From the NCBI GenBank assembly GCA_028283825.1, contig JAPWJW010000001.1, positions 1,736,001 to 1,800,000 on the forward strand: 64,000 nucleotides of DNA, in the 5' to 3' direction. This document shows positions 35,736 to 45,001 of the stretch, piece by piece. Source of the DNA: Azospirillaceae bacterium. GTDB lineage: Bacteria > Pseudomonadota > Alphaproteobacteria > Azospirillales > Azospirillaceae. The translations under genes and the position numbers were made by a program. Numbering within the stretch: position 1 is the stretch's first letter; every line of letters begins with the position of its first letter. The notes below the pieces were generated by a model. That model was not told the origin of the DNA. It saw nothing but the letters and a program-made list of their open reading frames with translations, and searched no databases.

Positions 35736-37473
35736 TCAGGCGCTTCGCCGCCAGGCGTAGCTGCCCAGCGGGCCGCCGGTGGCAGCCGGCCAGCCGAAAC
35801 CCAGCACCGCCGCCAGGTCGGCGGTGGCGCCGTCCTTCAGCAAGCCCTCCGCCAGGGCCTGCACCACGGCCGTGCGCACGGCGGCCAGCAGGCGGGCGCC
35901 GGCATCGGCCGGTGCCGCTTCGCCCCCGGGGCGCTTCAGCGCCGCCAGCACGGCGGCGGCCGCCTCATCCCCCATCAAATCCAGCACGGCGGCATAACCC
36001 AGGCGGCGGGCCAGGGCGCAGGGCCCTTCCGCCAGGCCGGCGGCAAGGGCGGCGGCGTCCAGGTCGGCGGGGGCGATGTCATCACCCAACTCCAGGGCCG
36101 CGCGCAAATAGGCGGCGTTCAGCCGGGCGGTATAGCGGCCGTCGCCATCCTCGATCGGGAACGGCGTACGGCCCAGGCGCCGTGCCGCATCCACCGCAAT
36201 GGACAAGGCGGGGGCCGATGTCGCGGGGCCGGCCACCACCTCCGCCACCCCGCCATCGGCCGGCAGGTACAGGCCCACCAGCCGGTCGGGCCAGGCGAGG
36301 CCACGCGCCACCGACGCCACCGACAGGCGCGGGCCCGTCAGGGCGATCAGGGCATCGTCGCCCAGCGCCTTTTCGGCCTGCGCCAGCAGGGCGCGCTTGG
36401 CCATCAGGTCTTCGCGCGTGGCATCGAACAGGATCTCGATCTTGTGGCCGCCCAGATTTTCCGGCGCCAAGCCGGCCAGCCCCTCGGCATCGGCCACGGC
36501 GTGCACGTCCAGCCCGGCGCGGCGGGCGGCCAGGGCCACGGCGTCCGCCGCCGGCCCGCGCCCCAGCACCGCCACCCTTGACAGTTCCGCCACCGGCATC
36601 GCTGGGCGCCACGCGGCCTTGTCGGCCTCCGCCTTGGCCAGCACCAGGGTGCGCACCAGGGCCGACACCTCACCCCGGCGCAGCAGGCCGGCGGCCAGGG
36701 CCCGTTCCAGCGCCAGACCCTCATCCAGCGACAGGCTGAGGCCCTGCACGATGGCGGCATCGATGGCAGCGGCGGTGGAGGCCACGGCCATAGGCTTGCG
36801 CGGACTGAAGACGACGAAGGGTGGCTCCACCGTCCGGCCCAGTTGACCCCGCACCCAGTTGAGAGCGGCGGAGCGGACGTGGCTGGCCGGCACCACCTGG
36901 TCAACCAGCTTGGTGGTCAAAGCCACGGCCGAGGTCACGCTATGGCCACCCGTCAGCAAATCGTTGGCGGCGATCCAACCCACCAGGCGCGGCAGGCGCT
37001 GGGTCCCGCCGGCCATGGGCATCAGGCCCAGGCGCTGGTCGGGAAAGCCCAGGCGCAAGCCCGGATGGTCGCTGGCGACGCGATGGCCGCAGGCCAGCGC
37101 CAATTCCAGACCCGGCCCCAGGGCGGAGCCGTTGAGTGCCGCGGCGATGGGTTTGGCCGCCCCCTCCAGCCGGCGCAGAACCGCGCCATAGGGCGCGATG
37201 GCGGCCAGCAGAGCCTCATCCGTCATCACCGGCGCGGCATCGGCCAGAGCCAGCAGGCCGTTGGGCTCCCGCCCCAGCAGGAAGTGGCCCTTGGCGGAGG
37301 TGATGACCAGGCCACGCACGTCGTCGCGGGTTTCCAGCGCCTCCGCCAGCTCATCCAACGCCGCGATCAGGGCGTCGTCCACGCAGGTTGGCGCGGCCGG
37401 CGGCCTCCAGCGTGGCGACGGCGATGCCGTCGTCATCCAGGGTCAGGTGCAGGGGAAATTGGGGATCAAGCAT
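35736..37473 (-). pseudogene. FadB-like enoyl-CoA hydratase / degenerate hydroxyacyl-CoA dehydrogenase, frame broken near 37383
   Basis: Starting at MLDPQFPLHLTLDDDGIAV (37473), the frame shifts after GRAN. Dropping one base at about 37383 restores RANLVDDALIAALDEL and the rest, about 578 residues. The N-terminal crotonase half is recognisable (GLVITSAKGHFLLGRE; PIAAALNGSALGPGLELALA; LGLMPMAGGTQRLPRLVG). The C-terminal half follows FadB dehydrogenase order, but its Rossmann loop reads VLGRGPAADAV rather than GxGxMG and the catalytic elements are blurred. It is also shorter than the about 700-residue FadB. Even with the frame repaired, the dehydrogenase is doubtful. No thiolase gene is beside it. 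Confidence 0.7.
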
Positions 37474-37524
37474 ACCCGCACTGTGCCGGTACGGACCGGG
37501 GCCGCGCAAGCCGAAGCCACGCGA

Positions 37525-37572
37525 CAAAAAAGAATAGGGCGCCGACGGTAAGGAACCATCGGCGCCCATTTT
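37525..37572 (-). terminator. Terminator downstream of the TonB receptor and repeat copy D
   Basis: A 13-bp stem with one mismatch (37537-37549 with 37555-37567). On the reverse strand it is followed by TATTCTTTTTT. It lies beyond the receptor stop and repeat copy D. Confidence 0.75.
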
Positions 37573-37585
37573 ACTTATGCTCACC

Positions 37586-37743
37586 GCATTTGATCGTAGC
37601 TGCTCAAATGCCCCTCATGTGCCGGGCGCTGACATCCGTCAGCTTGGCTAATCCTCGATTTCCAGTCCGCTATCGCTCCCCAGAAATCTCCGGCGGCCGC
37701 AGTCGCGGCCTACGGCGGCATGAAGCTTTGCCTCATGCCGCCG
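37586..37743 (+). repeat. Nested-hairpin element, copy D
   Basis: Stems: GCATTTGA/TCAAATGC (37586-37593, 37604-37611); GCTGAC-ATCC-GTCAGC (37628-37643); GATTTC/GAAATC (37657-37662, 37683-37688); GGCCGC-AGTC-GCGGCC (37695-37710); CGGCGGCATGA/TCATGCCGCCG (37713-37723, 37733-37743). It abuts the stop codon of the TonB receptor (37744-37746). Confidence 0.88.
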
Positions 37744-40680
37744 CTAAAACTCACACGTCAGGCCCCACAGGATGGTGCGGCCGCTGGAGGTGTTCACCAG
37801 GATGCGGCGGGCCGTCAGGTCGGTGAACTGCACAATGTGCTGGTCGGTCAGGTTCAGGCCCTCCACCGTCGCCTTCAGATGCCGGTTGATGTTGTAGTGG
37901 GCGGAGACGTCGATGTTGTTGGTGGGCTCGAACCCCTCGCCCACATTGCCGTTGCTGCCGATGCTGCTGAGGTATTGGCCGCGATAGGCTTCCGAGACGC
38001 GCACGCCCCAGCTGTCGGTCTCATAATACAGGGTGGCGTTGGCGGAGAAGCGCGACAGGTTGGTCAGGGGCAGGTTCACCGACTTTCCGCCGATGAGGGC
38101 CGCCGAACTGCCGTCGGCGAAGGTGCCGTTGGCGACCATGCCCAGATGGTTGAAGGGTTCCGGCAGGAAGTCGAAGTCGCGCTGGGCGGCCACCTCCACC
38201 CCCTTGATGCTGGCGCCGCTGACATTCACCGGCTGGGTGACGTTGTAGAGGATGGTCCCCGTCTGTCCCGGCAACAGGAAGGAGGTGGGGTAGCCCGTCT
38301 CCGAATACGGTTCCTGCACCGTGGTGGAACTGATGAAGGAGTTCAGCTTCTTGTAAAAGGCGCCGACGGACAGGAAACCCACCTTGCCGTCGTAATATTC
38401 CAGCGAGCCTTCCACCGCGTCGGCGGTGAAGGGCTTAAGGTTGGGATTGCCGATGGTCAGGCTGCCGCCGAAGGGGGCGGTGGTGATGGTGCCGGCGGCG
38501 GCCAGGTCCGACAGGGCCGGGCGGCTGATGTTACGGTCGGCGCTGACGCGGGCCACCAGGTCGGGTTCCAGGAACACGGCGACGTTGGCCGCCGGCAGCA
38601 CGCCGCTGTAGGTGTGCTGCACCGACACCGGCGTCAGACCGCTGCCGGAATTGACCGAGCCGGCGGAGGTCAGGTCGGTGCTGTAATACCGCACGCCGGC
38701 GTTGGCCATCACCCGGTGGTCCCAGACATTGGTGTCCAGGTCATACTGCACGAAGCCGGCCATCGTCTCTTCGGTCACGTGATAGTCGGACCCCGGCGAC
38801 AGATAGGCGGTGGACATGATGTTCCGCGTCTGGCCGATCAGGTTATAGACGCCGTTCACGTCGCCGACGATGTAGGGCACGTTGGTGTCATAGGGCACCA
38901 GGTACTTCAGGTTGGCCGGCAGCACCTTGTCGTCCGGCACGTTGTAGAAGACCTTGTTGTTGTACTGCGCGCCCTGGTCCTTGAAATTCTTGTATTCAAA
39001 GCCCGCCTTGATGCTTGAGGCGTCATTCAGGGCGTATTCGCCGTCGAACTTGCCGTTGGTGTAGGAGTTCACGATCTTGTTGGCCTGGGTGTCCAGGCGC
39101 ATCAGCTTCCACAACGACGGGTCGGCAGTGTTGAAGTCATAGGTGCTGGTCGGCATGGTGGTGCGGTCGTCGAAGGCGATGCCCTGGTTCTTGGATTCCA
39201 GGAATACCTTGTCGAAGTACGGCAGCTCATAGTCCGAGCGCGAATACCCCACCATGCCGCTGAGCTTCAGCCGGTCCGTCACCTGGTCGGAACCGTGCAG
39301 CACCGCCTGGTAGAATTCCGTGCTGTCGCTTTCGGTGTTGTACTCATCGCGCATGTCCACGCCGGTGTAATGCGCCGCCACCAGCGAATTGCCCTGGATG
39401 ACGGCGGATTGCAGCACCTGCGTGCCCGAGATGTTGCCGGTCAGGGCATTGGTGCCGCCGGCGGCGATGGAATAGTCCTGGCGGTCGTTGGTCAGGCGGC
39501 TGTACAGCGCGTCGAACCCCAGCTTCAGGCCGTTGTCGGGTTCGTACTGCAGGGCCATCGTGCTGCCCAGGCGGGTGCGGTGGTCGTACCAGGTGGAATA
39601 GCTGTCGGCCTGGGGCGCGAAGATGGTGCCGGATTCCAGCTTGGCGGCATCGGCGGCGCTGACACCCGGGCCGATGTTGGCGGCGTTGACTTTGATGGCG
39701 CCCCAGCCCCAGTTGCGGTAGCCGTACTCATTGCTGTCGTTGATGCTGTAGGCGACGGACACCAGGGCGCCGAAGTCGCCCCAGCGGTCGGACAGCAGGC
39801 CGACGATGCGCGGCGTCACGCTGTCGGTGTTGCTGTTGTTCTGCCCCTTGGCCGACAGCACCGCCTTGAAGCCCGGATAGTCGAAGGGCTTGGCGGTGCT
39901 GAGTTGCACGGTGCCGCCGATGCCGCCCTCATCCTGTTCGGCGGCGTAGGATTTCTGCACCGTCACCCGGTCGAACAGTTCCGAGGCGAACAGGCTGTAG
40001 TCGAAGCTGCGGGTGCGGCTGACGCCGCCGCGGTTGTCCATGCCCGACGCCGTGTTGCCCAGCACCTCCATCCCGTTCAACTGGGTGCGGGTGAAATCGG
40101 GCCCCAGGCCGCGCAGGGTGATCTGCCGGCCCTCGCCGGAATCGCGGTTGATGGTGACGCCGGCGATACGCTGCAAGGATTCCGCCAGGTTAAGGTCGGG
40201 AAATGCGGCGATATCTTCCGCCACGATCACGTCCTCGGCGATCACCGCCTCGCGTTTGATGGCCTGGGCCTGCGCCAGGCTTTCGTGGAAGCCGCTGACC
40301 ACCACCTCCTCCACCGGCGGCGGCGGTTCGTCGCCGCCGGGCAGGCGGTCGGCGCGGGGGCCGGCCTTCTTTTCCGCCAGTTGCAGCACCACCACCGTGC
40401 CGTCGTCGGACGACACCACCAGGGGCGTGCCCTGCAACAGGGTAGCCAGCGCCTTATGGCGGTCGATCTCGCCATGAATGGCCTGGGTGGTGATGCCCGC
40501 CAGTTGCCCCGCCGGTGCCACGATCTGGATGCCCGCCTGCTTGGCGAACATGGGAATGGCGCTGACCGCCGGCTGGGCCGGCAGGTCGAAGCTGCGCGTC
40601 TGCGCCATCGCCGGCCCACCCAAGGCGATGATGATGGACGCGGCGCCGCACAGCAGCGCCGGACGCAAGGATTTGAACAT
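37744..40680 (-). CDS. TonB-dependent receptor with N-terminal STN signalling domain
   Basis: 978 residues. A signal peptide (LLCGAASIIIALGGPAMAQ) is followed by an STN domain (about 30-105; FDLPAQPAVSAIPMFAKQAG), used to talk to a FecR-type regulator. The plug follows (FPDLNLAESLQRIAGVTINR; RQITLRGLGPDFTRTQLNGM), then a 22-strand barrel ending in Phe (LWGLTCEF). It imports a siderophore or other large nutrient through the outer membrane. The start at 40680 has a GGGGGA site. With the FecR and FecI genes upstream it makes a cell-surface signalling system. Confidence 0.95.
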   Translation of the reverse strand: MFKSLRPALLCGAASIIIALGGPAMAQTRSFDLPAQPAVSAIPMFAKQAGIQIVAPAGQLAGITTQAIHGEIDRHKALATLLQGTPLVVSSDDGTVVVLQLAEKKAGPRADRLPGGDEPPPPVEEVVVSGFHESLAQAQAIKREAVIAEDVIVAEDIAAFPDLNLAESLQRIAGVTINRDSGEGRQITLRGLGPDFTRTQLNGMEVLGNTASGMDNRGGVSRTRSFDYSLFASELFDRVTVQKSYAAEQDEGGIGGTVQLSTAKPFDYPGFKAVLSAKGQNNSNTDSVTPRIVGLLSDRWGDFGALVSVAYSINDSNEYGYRNWGWGAIKVNAANIGPGVSAADAAKLESGTIFAPQADSYSTWYDHRTRLGSTMALQYEPDNGLKLGFDALYSRLTNDRQDYSIAAGGTNALTGNISGTQVLQSAVIQGNSLVAAHYTGVDMRDEYNTESDSTEFYQAVLHGSDQVTDRLKLSGMVGYSRSDYELPYFDKVFLESKNQGIAFDDRTTMPTSTYDFNTADPSLWKLMRLDTQANKIVNSYTNGKFDGEYALNDASSIKAGFEYKNFKDQGAQYNNKVFYNVPDDKVLPANLKYLVPYDTNVPYIVGDVNGVYNLIGQTRNIMSTAYLSPGSDYHVTEETMAGFVQYDLDTNVWDHRVMANAGVRYYSTDLTSAGSVNSGSGLTPVSVQHTYSGVLPAANVAVFLEPDLVARVSADRNISRPALSDLAAAGTITTAPFGGSLTIGNPNLKPFTADAVEGSLEYYDGKVGFLSVGAFYKKLNSFISSTTVQEPYSETGYPTSFLLPGQTGTILYNVTQPVNVSGASIKGVEVAAQRDFDFLPEPFNHLGMVANGTFADGSSAALIGGKSVNLPLTNLSRFSANATLYYETDSWGVRVSEAYRGQYLSSIGSNGNVGEGFEPTNNIDVSAHYNINRHLKATVEGLNLTDQHIVQFTDLTARRILVNTSSGRTILWGLTCEF

Positions 40681-40867
40681 CTGCACTGAATCCCCCAAAA
40701 ATATCAGTGTGCGGTTTCTGGAAGCGTCAGGGTCCCCGTCGACCCTTCACACTCACTAGATTATTTCCGCCGCTGAACCACGCCATCCGTAATGAAACTT
40801 TTATATTTCCAGTTTTGTTTATTTATTTTCCATTTCACGGCAAACATTATACCCGAAGGGCGTATTT
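40681..40867. promoter_or_regulatory. AT-rich leader between fecR-like and TonB-receptor genes
   Basis: About 185 bp, unusually AT-rich at 40790-40860 against the local background. The upstream position and FecI-type gene order suggest the sigma-factor-dependent promoter of the receptor lies here. I could not assign boxes. Confidence 0.45.
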
Positions 40868-41923
40868 CTACTTATAAAGGGCGATCCCATCGCCCTCCGC
40901 CTTGGACTTGATGCGCAGGCCTTGGGCGACGGCATGGGCGAACCCGGCCGGATCGGTGGCGGCGAATAGGCCGGAGATGCGTTCGCGCGCCACCGCCCCC
41001 TTGGGGATGATCTTCTGGCGGGAATAGCGGGCGAACTCGGCGGCGGCCTCCGCCAGGGTCACGCCTTCGAAGGACAGCAGGCCCTCCCGCCACATCAGAA
41101 TGCGGCCCAGCACGGCGGACGGCACATCACGGATGGAGACCTGTATCTCCTCCCCGCCTGAGCCGGCATGGCCGACACGCACCTCCGCCTCCTGGTCGGC
41201 GCTGACATAGGTGCCGTTCACAGCCGTGGCGACCAGCTGCGACCAGACCTGGCGTACGGTGCCCCACGGGCCCGCGGCCGGTTCCGGCTGCGGCAGTTCC
41301 ACCGCCACCCTGCCGGAGGCCACCTGCACCCGCATGCCGCCGTCCTCCCCCGCCAGACGCACGGCATAGGCGGTGCCGACCGCCCGCGCCTGGGCCTTGG
41401 GCCCCATGACGACAAAGGGCCGGTCGGGGTTCTTGGCCACCTCGAAAAAGGCTTCGCCGCGCAGCAGGCGCACCAGGCGGCGATCTTCGCGATAGTCCAC
41501 CTCCAGCGCGCTGTCGGTGTTCAGGGTGATGCGCGATCCGTCGGCCAGGGGTATCTGCCGCACCTCGCCCAGGGCGGAGACATACCGCTGTGCCGGCTGG
41601 ACGGTGCGCGGGCGCAGGACGACGGCGGCCCCCAGGGCGGAGGCAGCCACCGCACCGCCCAGGAAGGCGCGCCGGTGCAGCCCCACCCAGCCGGACGCCG
41701 ACGGTGGCGGCGATTGCCTGAGGATACGCATCGCGCGTGTCATGCGCGGGCTGACGAAGACGGCGCGGGCGCGGGCCAGCGCGCCGACGCAGCGGATGTC
41801 GCCGTCCAGCCAGGCGGACAGTTCCGCCTCCTCCGCCGGGGTCAGGTCGCCGGCGTCCAGGCGGGCGACCCAGCGGGCCGCCGCCTCATCAATGGACTTT
41901 GCGTTTTGCCGCTGCGTGATCAC
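40868..41923 (-). CDS. FecR-family anti-sigma regulator
   Basis: 351 residues from a GTG start. The N-terminal DUF4880-like cytoplasmic part (DEAAARWVARLDAGDLTPAE; ELSAWLDGD) is followed by a membrane helix (FLGGAVAASALGAAVVL) and the FecR periplasmic domain (GEVRQIPLADGSRITLNTDS; RLLRGEAFFEVAKNPDRPF). It passes the signal from the receptor STN domain to the sigma factor. Its start overlaps the sigma-factor gene by 35 nt, a sign of translational coupling. Confidence 0.94.
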   Translation of the reverse strand: MITQRQNAKSIDEAAARWVARLDAGDLTPAEEAELSAWLDGDIRCVGALARARAVFVSPRMTRAMRILRQSPPPSASGWVGLHRRAFLGGAVAASALGAAVVLRPRTVQPAQRYVSALGEVRQIPLADGSRITLNTDSALEVDYREDRRLVRLLRGEAFFEVAKNPDRPFVVMGPKAQARAVGTAYAVRLAGEDGGMRVQVASGRVAVELPQPEPAAGPWGTVRQVWSQLVATAVNGTYVSADQEAEVRVGHAGSGGEEIQVSIRDVPSAVLGRILMWREGLLSFEGVTLAEAAAEFARYSRQKIIPKGAVARERISGLFAATDPAGFAHAVAQGLRIKSKAEGDGIALYK

Positions 41924-42524
41924 GCTCTACCGACCTTGTCTTCTTTTTCCGATCCGCAACGCCGTCGTCGCCGGCCTCTGTCCGGCCCAACTGGGCCAGC
42001 AACAGCTTGATGCCCCGCGCCACCTGTTTCTGGACGGTGTGCTGCGACAGGTTCAGGCGCCGGGCGATCTCCTGCTGCGACAGTCCCTCCACCCGGCGCA
42101 TGATGAAGGCGGCGCGGGTCTTGCGCGGCAGGGCGTCGATGGCGCGCTGCACGTGCGCCAGTTCGAACCGCGCCAGCACCGTGTCCTCCGGCGACGGCTG
42201 GTCCACCGCCGCCTCCAGCATGCCGATGTCGGCCACGGCGGTGATGGGGACCACGCGGGAATGGCGCAACTGCTGCAGGATGACGGAATAGGCGACCTGG
42301 AACGTGTAGGTCTTGGGATCGAGGATGCCGTCGATCGACGCCTTGGTGGCCAGGATGGCGTAGGTTTCCTGCACCACGTCGTCGACGTCGCAGTGCAGGC
42401 CCGCCTTGCGCTTCAGCCAGGCGCGCAGCGCCGGCTCATGCGGCACGACGTGCAGCGCCAGCCAATGCGCCCGCTCGATCGTAATCTGCTTGGTGGATGT
42501 CAACGTCGCCCCGCATCTAAGCAC
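41889..42524 (-). CDS. FecI-like ECF sigma factor
   Basis: 211 residues. Region 2 (LRAWLKRKAGLHCDVDDVVQ) and region 4 (IDALPRKTRAAFIMRRVEGL; SQQEIARRLNLSQHTVQKQV) are clear. It directs RNA polymerase to the receptor gene when released by FecR. A GTG at 42524 is used; a TTG at 42503 (MTSTKQITIE) is an alternative. A basic C-terminal tail (RKKKTRSVERDHAAAKRK) extends beyond region 4. Confidence 0.92.
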   Translation of the reverse strand: MLRCGATLTSTKQITIERAHWLALHVVPHEPALRAWLKRKAGLHCDVDDVVQETYAILATKASIDGILDPKTYTFQVAYSVILQQLRHSRVVPITAVADIGMLEAAVDQPSPEDTVLARFELAHVQRAIDALPRKTRAAFIMRRVEGLSQQEIARRLNLSQHTVQKQVARGIKLLLAQLGRTEAGDDGVADRKKKTRSVERDHAAAKRKVH

Positions 42525-42620
42525 TGGTCCCTAGATGCGCGGACTGTGTGACAAACGCCATTTGTCACGAAAATTTAGGAATTGGCGGCCGGCGAGATTG
42601 GCGCATAATTCAGCCATATT

Positions 42621-42636
42621 GTTTCTTATAGAGAAC
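42621..42636. promoter_or_regulatory. LysR-type site upstream of the lysR gene
   Basis: GTTTCTTATAGAGAAC shares GTTTC..ATAG..AAC with the perfect palindrome at 43553-43568. It sits 15 bp before the regulator start, consistent with autoregulation. Confidence 0.55.
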
Positions 42637-42650
42637 GATGGGTGGGTGCC

Positions 42651-43541
42651 ATGGATTTGAACGCCATCGCGATGTTCGTCGCCGTCATCAAGGCGCAGAG
42701 CTTTTCCAAGGCGGCGACGGACCTGGGCGTGACCAAGTCCACCATCTCAAAGAAGATCAGCGAGTTGGAGGCCTACCTCGGCACCACCCTGATCCGGCGC
42801 ACGACACGCAGCCTGCAACTGACCCAGATGGGGGCGGAGTTCTACGAGCAATGCACCGCATCACTCGCCGGCCTGCGTGACGCTGCGGAAAGCGCCCAGG
42901 CAGCGGGGACGGAACCGCGGGGGCATCTGCGCGTGACCTGCCCGGCGGACTTCGTGCCCGCCATCATGGGTCCGGTCTTCGCCGGCTTCATGCGGGAATA
43001 CCCGAAGATCACGCTTGAGGTTGTCCTGACGGACAAGCCGCTGGACCTCGTCATGGACAACATCGACGTGGCGATCCGGATTGGAAACCTGAGCGATTCC
43101 GCGCTGATGTCCCGCCGCATCGGGCGTGAGGTCTTCCAGTTGCTGGCCAGCCCCACCTATTTCGACCGCGCCCCGGCATTGCGCGAACCGGGCGACCTGC
43201 GGGATCACGAATGCCTGATCTTCGCGCCCAAGCCCGAACTGCGGGTCTGGCATCTGCAGGACGGCGAGCGCCGGCTGCGGATAGAACCGGGCGTCAAGTT
43301 CATCTCCAACAACATCTCGATGATCAAGACGCTGGCCGTGCTGGGCGCCGGCATCACGCTGCTGCCCGTCTCAAGCTGCCAGGAGGAGATCGCCACCGGG
43401 AAGCTGGTCGTCCTCCTCCCCGAACTGTCCATGGGCGCCACGCCCATCCACCTCGTCTACCAGAAGCAGCCCTTCAGATCGCCCAAGATCCAGACCTTCG
43501 TCTCTTACGTCGAAACACACGTCCGGAGCCAATTCCCGTAA
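42651..43541 (+). CDS. LysR-family transcriptional regulator
   Basis: 296 residues. The helix-turn-helix (MDLNAIAMFVAVIKAQSFSK; LGVTKSTISKKISELEAYLG) and substrate-binding domain (GHLRVTCPADFVPAIMGPVF; VLTDKPLDLVMDNIDVAIRI) are typical of the AaeR/DmlR-like group. The ATG at 42651 is chosen behind GGTGGG. A matching pair of operator-like sequences before this gene and before the next suggests it controls itself and the two exported proteins downstream. Confidence 0.92.
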   Translation: MDLNAIAMFVAVIKAQSFSKAATDLGVTKSTISKKISELEAYLGTTLIRRTTRSLQLTQMGAEFYEQCTASLAGLRDAAESAQAAGTEPRGHLRVTCPADFVPAIMGPVFAGFMREYPKITLEVVLTDKPLDLVMDNIDVAIRIGNLSDSALMSRRIGREVFQLLASPTYFDRAPALREPGDLRDHECLIFAPKPELRVWHLQDGERRLRIEPGVKFISNNISMIKTLAVLGAGITLLPVSSCQEEIATGKLVVLLPELSMGATPIHLVYQKQPFRSPKIQTFVSYVETHVRSQFP

Positions 43542-43552
43542 GCATTGATAGT

Positions 43553-43568
43553 TTCCAATAGGAAACAA
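43553..43568. promoter_or_regulatory. Palindromic LysR site before the exported-protein pair
   Basis: GTTTCCAATAGGAAAC, arms GTTTCC/GGAAAC. It is a close match to the site at 42621-42636 and lies 103 bp upstream of the SnoaL-like gene. Confidence 0.65.
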
Positions 43569-43670
43569 TGTTTTCATTATTGCGTTTATTATCAAACAAT
43601 CCTCGCCGGGGTACGGTTTGCCCAGATCGAAACGGGCACCGGCCCGTTGCCCCCGCGAAGGATCAAGGCG

Positions 43671-44150
43671 ATGAAAACCCCCTCGAAATTCGGCTTGCTG
43701 ATGCTGGCCCTGTTCTCCACGGCCGCTGCCGCCACCCATAGCGCCCATGCCGCCCGAGCCCAGACACAAGTGCTGGACACCGCGCCGGCGACGAATGAGC
43801 AGATCGCCTCCGCCCAGACGCTGATCGACAAGCACTTCGCGCTGTGGAACAGCAACGACGTGTCCAAGTACCGGCAGGCCTACGATGAGATTTACGCCAA
43901 GAATTTCCTGATGGCGGACTATAGCGGCCTGGCCCGGAACTACGACGACGTGGTGGCACTGATCCAGAAGGTCCAGTCGGCCCATCCCGGTTTCCATTTC
44001 ACGCCCAAGCCCGTCGCCATCAACCACGGCCTGGGCCGCGTCACCTGGGGCTACGGCCCCGCTGACAACCCCACCCTCATCACCGGCGAAGACATCTTCA
44101 CCATCGAAGGCGGCAAGATATCCAGCCTTCGCGTCTTCCTGAACAAGTAA
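43671..44150 (+). CDS. Exported SnoaL/NTF2-like protein
   Basis: 159 residues with a signal peptide (FGLLMLALFSTAAAATHSAHA), so periplasmic. The mature part has an NTF2-like cone fold pattern (IDKHFALWNSNDVSKYRQAY; FTIEGGKISSLRVF). Family members bind small hydrophobic ligands or act as isomerases; the function here is unknown. The ATG at 43671 follows AAGG. The next gene starts 18 nt after the stop, in an evident two-gene operon. Confidence 0.78.
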   Translation: MKTPSKFGLLMLALFSTAAAATHSAHAARAQTQVLDTAPATNEQIASAQTLIDKHFALWNSNDVSKYRQAYDEIYAKNFLMADYSGLARNYDDVVALIQKVQSAHPGFHFTPKPVAINHGLGRVTWGYGPADNPTLITGEDIFTIEGGKISSLRVFLNK

Positions 44151-44168
44151 GCCCGCCCGAGAGAGATC

Positions 44169-44759
44169 ATGAAAATCGTCAACACCCTGCTGGTGGCCGG
44201 CCTGCTGGCTTTCGGCACCCAGGCCCATGCGCAGGACGTGAAGGTCGCCGGCATCGACCATGTCGGTATCACCGTGCCCGACCTGCGGCAGGCCGAGGAA
44301 TTCTTCTCATCCACCTTCGGCTGCGTGCCCGTCACCCACATCGGCCCCTTCCCCGTGGGTACTTCCCTGTCGCCGGATCGCCGGCAGGCCGTGGCGCCCC
44401 GCGCGACCAGCCTGTCGCTGGCCATGCTCCGTTGCGGCACCGGGTCCAACATCGAACTGTTCGCGTATAAGGACTCGACCGGCTCGACCGTCATCCCCAA
44501 TAACGAGGATCTGGGGCAGTCGCACATCGCCTTCTATACCGACGACGTGAAGGCCGGTGTCGCGGCGCTGAAGGCCAAGGGCCTGCTCATCATCGGCGAG
44601 CCCATCACCATGCCCAGTGGCGACACGGCGGGCGAGACCTGGGTGCATTTCCTGTCGCCCTGGGGGGCGGAGATGGAACTGGTCGGCTATCCCAACGGCA
44701 AGGGGTATGAGAAGACCGCCAAGCTGAAGCTCTGGAACGCCAAGCACCCCGCCGATTGA
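44169..44759 (+). CDS. Exported VOC (glyoxalase-fold) protein
   Basis: 196 residues with a signal peptide (IVNTLLVAGLLAFGTQAHAQ). The VOC fold is clear (VAGIDHVGITVPDLRQAEEF; GQSHIAFYTDDVKAGVAALK; LSPWGAEMELVGYPNGKGYE). His and Glu at the usual metal positions are present (DHVGI, SHIAF, MELVG). Periplasmic VOC proteins of this kind have no assigned reaction. It is the second gene of the LysR-linked pair. Repeat copy E begins 15 bp after its stop. Confidence 0.83.
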   Translation: MKIVNTLLVAGLLAFGTQAHAQDVKVAGIDHVGITVPDLRQAEEFFSSTFGCVPVTHIGPFPVGTSLSPDRRQAVAPRATSLSLAMLRCGTGSNIELFAYKDSTGSTVIPNNEDLGQSHIAFYTDDVKAGVAALKAKGLLIIGEPITMPSGDTAGETWVHFLSPWGAEMELVGYPNGKGYEKTAKLKLWNAKHPAD

Positions 44760-44774
44760 CCTCCTGGTACGTGC

Positions 44775-44936
44775 GGCATTTGAACGCGACCGTTCAAATG
44801 CCCCCTCACGCGCCGGGCGGCAGACATCCGTCTGCCTTGGCTTATCCTCGATTTCCAGTCCGCTTGCGGCTCCCCGGAAATCTCCGGCGGACGCCGTCGC
44901 GTCCTACAGCGGCACGATCCAAAATCTCGTGCCGCT
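44775..44936 (+). repeat. Nested-hairpin element, copy E (most complete)
   Basis: Stems: GGCATTTGAACG/CGTTCAAATGCC (44775-44786, 44791-44802); GGCAGAC-ATCC-GTCTGCC (44819-44836); GATTTCC/GGAAATC (44850-44856, 44876-44882) with an inner CCGC/GCGG; GGACGC-CGTC-GCGTCC (44889-44904); AGCGGCACGA/TCGTGCCGCT (44908-44917, 44927-44936). It lies between convergent VOC and eda genes. Confidence 0.9.
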
Positions 44937-44946
44937 AGAATGAGAC

Positions 44947-44988
44947 AAAAAAAGCCCCGACCGGTGTTCAGACCGATCGGGGCTTTTG
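44947..44988 (-). terminator. Bidirectional terminator after eda
   Basis: The stem AAAAGCCCCGA..TCGGGGCTTTT has T-runs on both strands. It lies 13 bp beyond the eda stop and next to repeat copy E. Confidence 0.85.
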
Positions 44989-45001
44989 TTTTGGAAAATG
45001 C

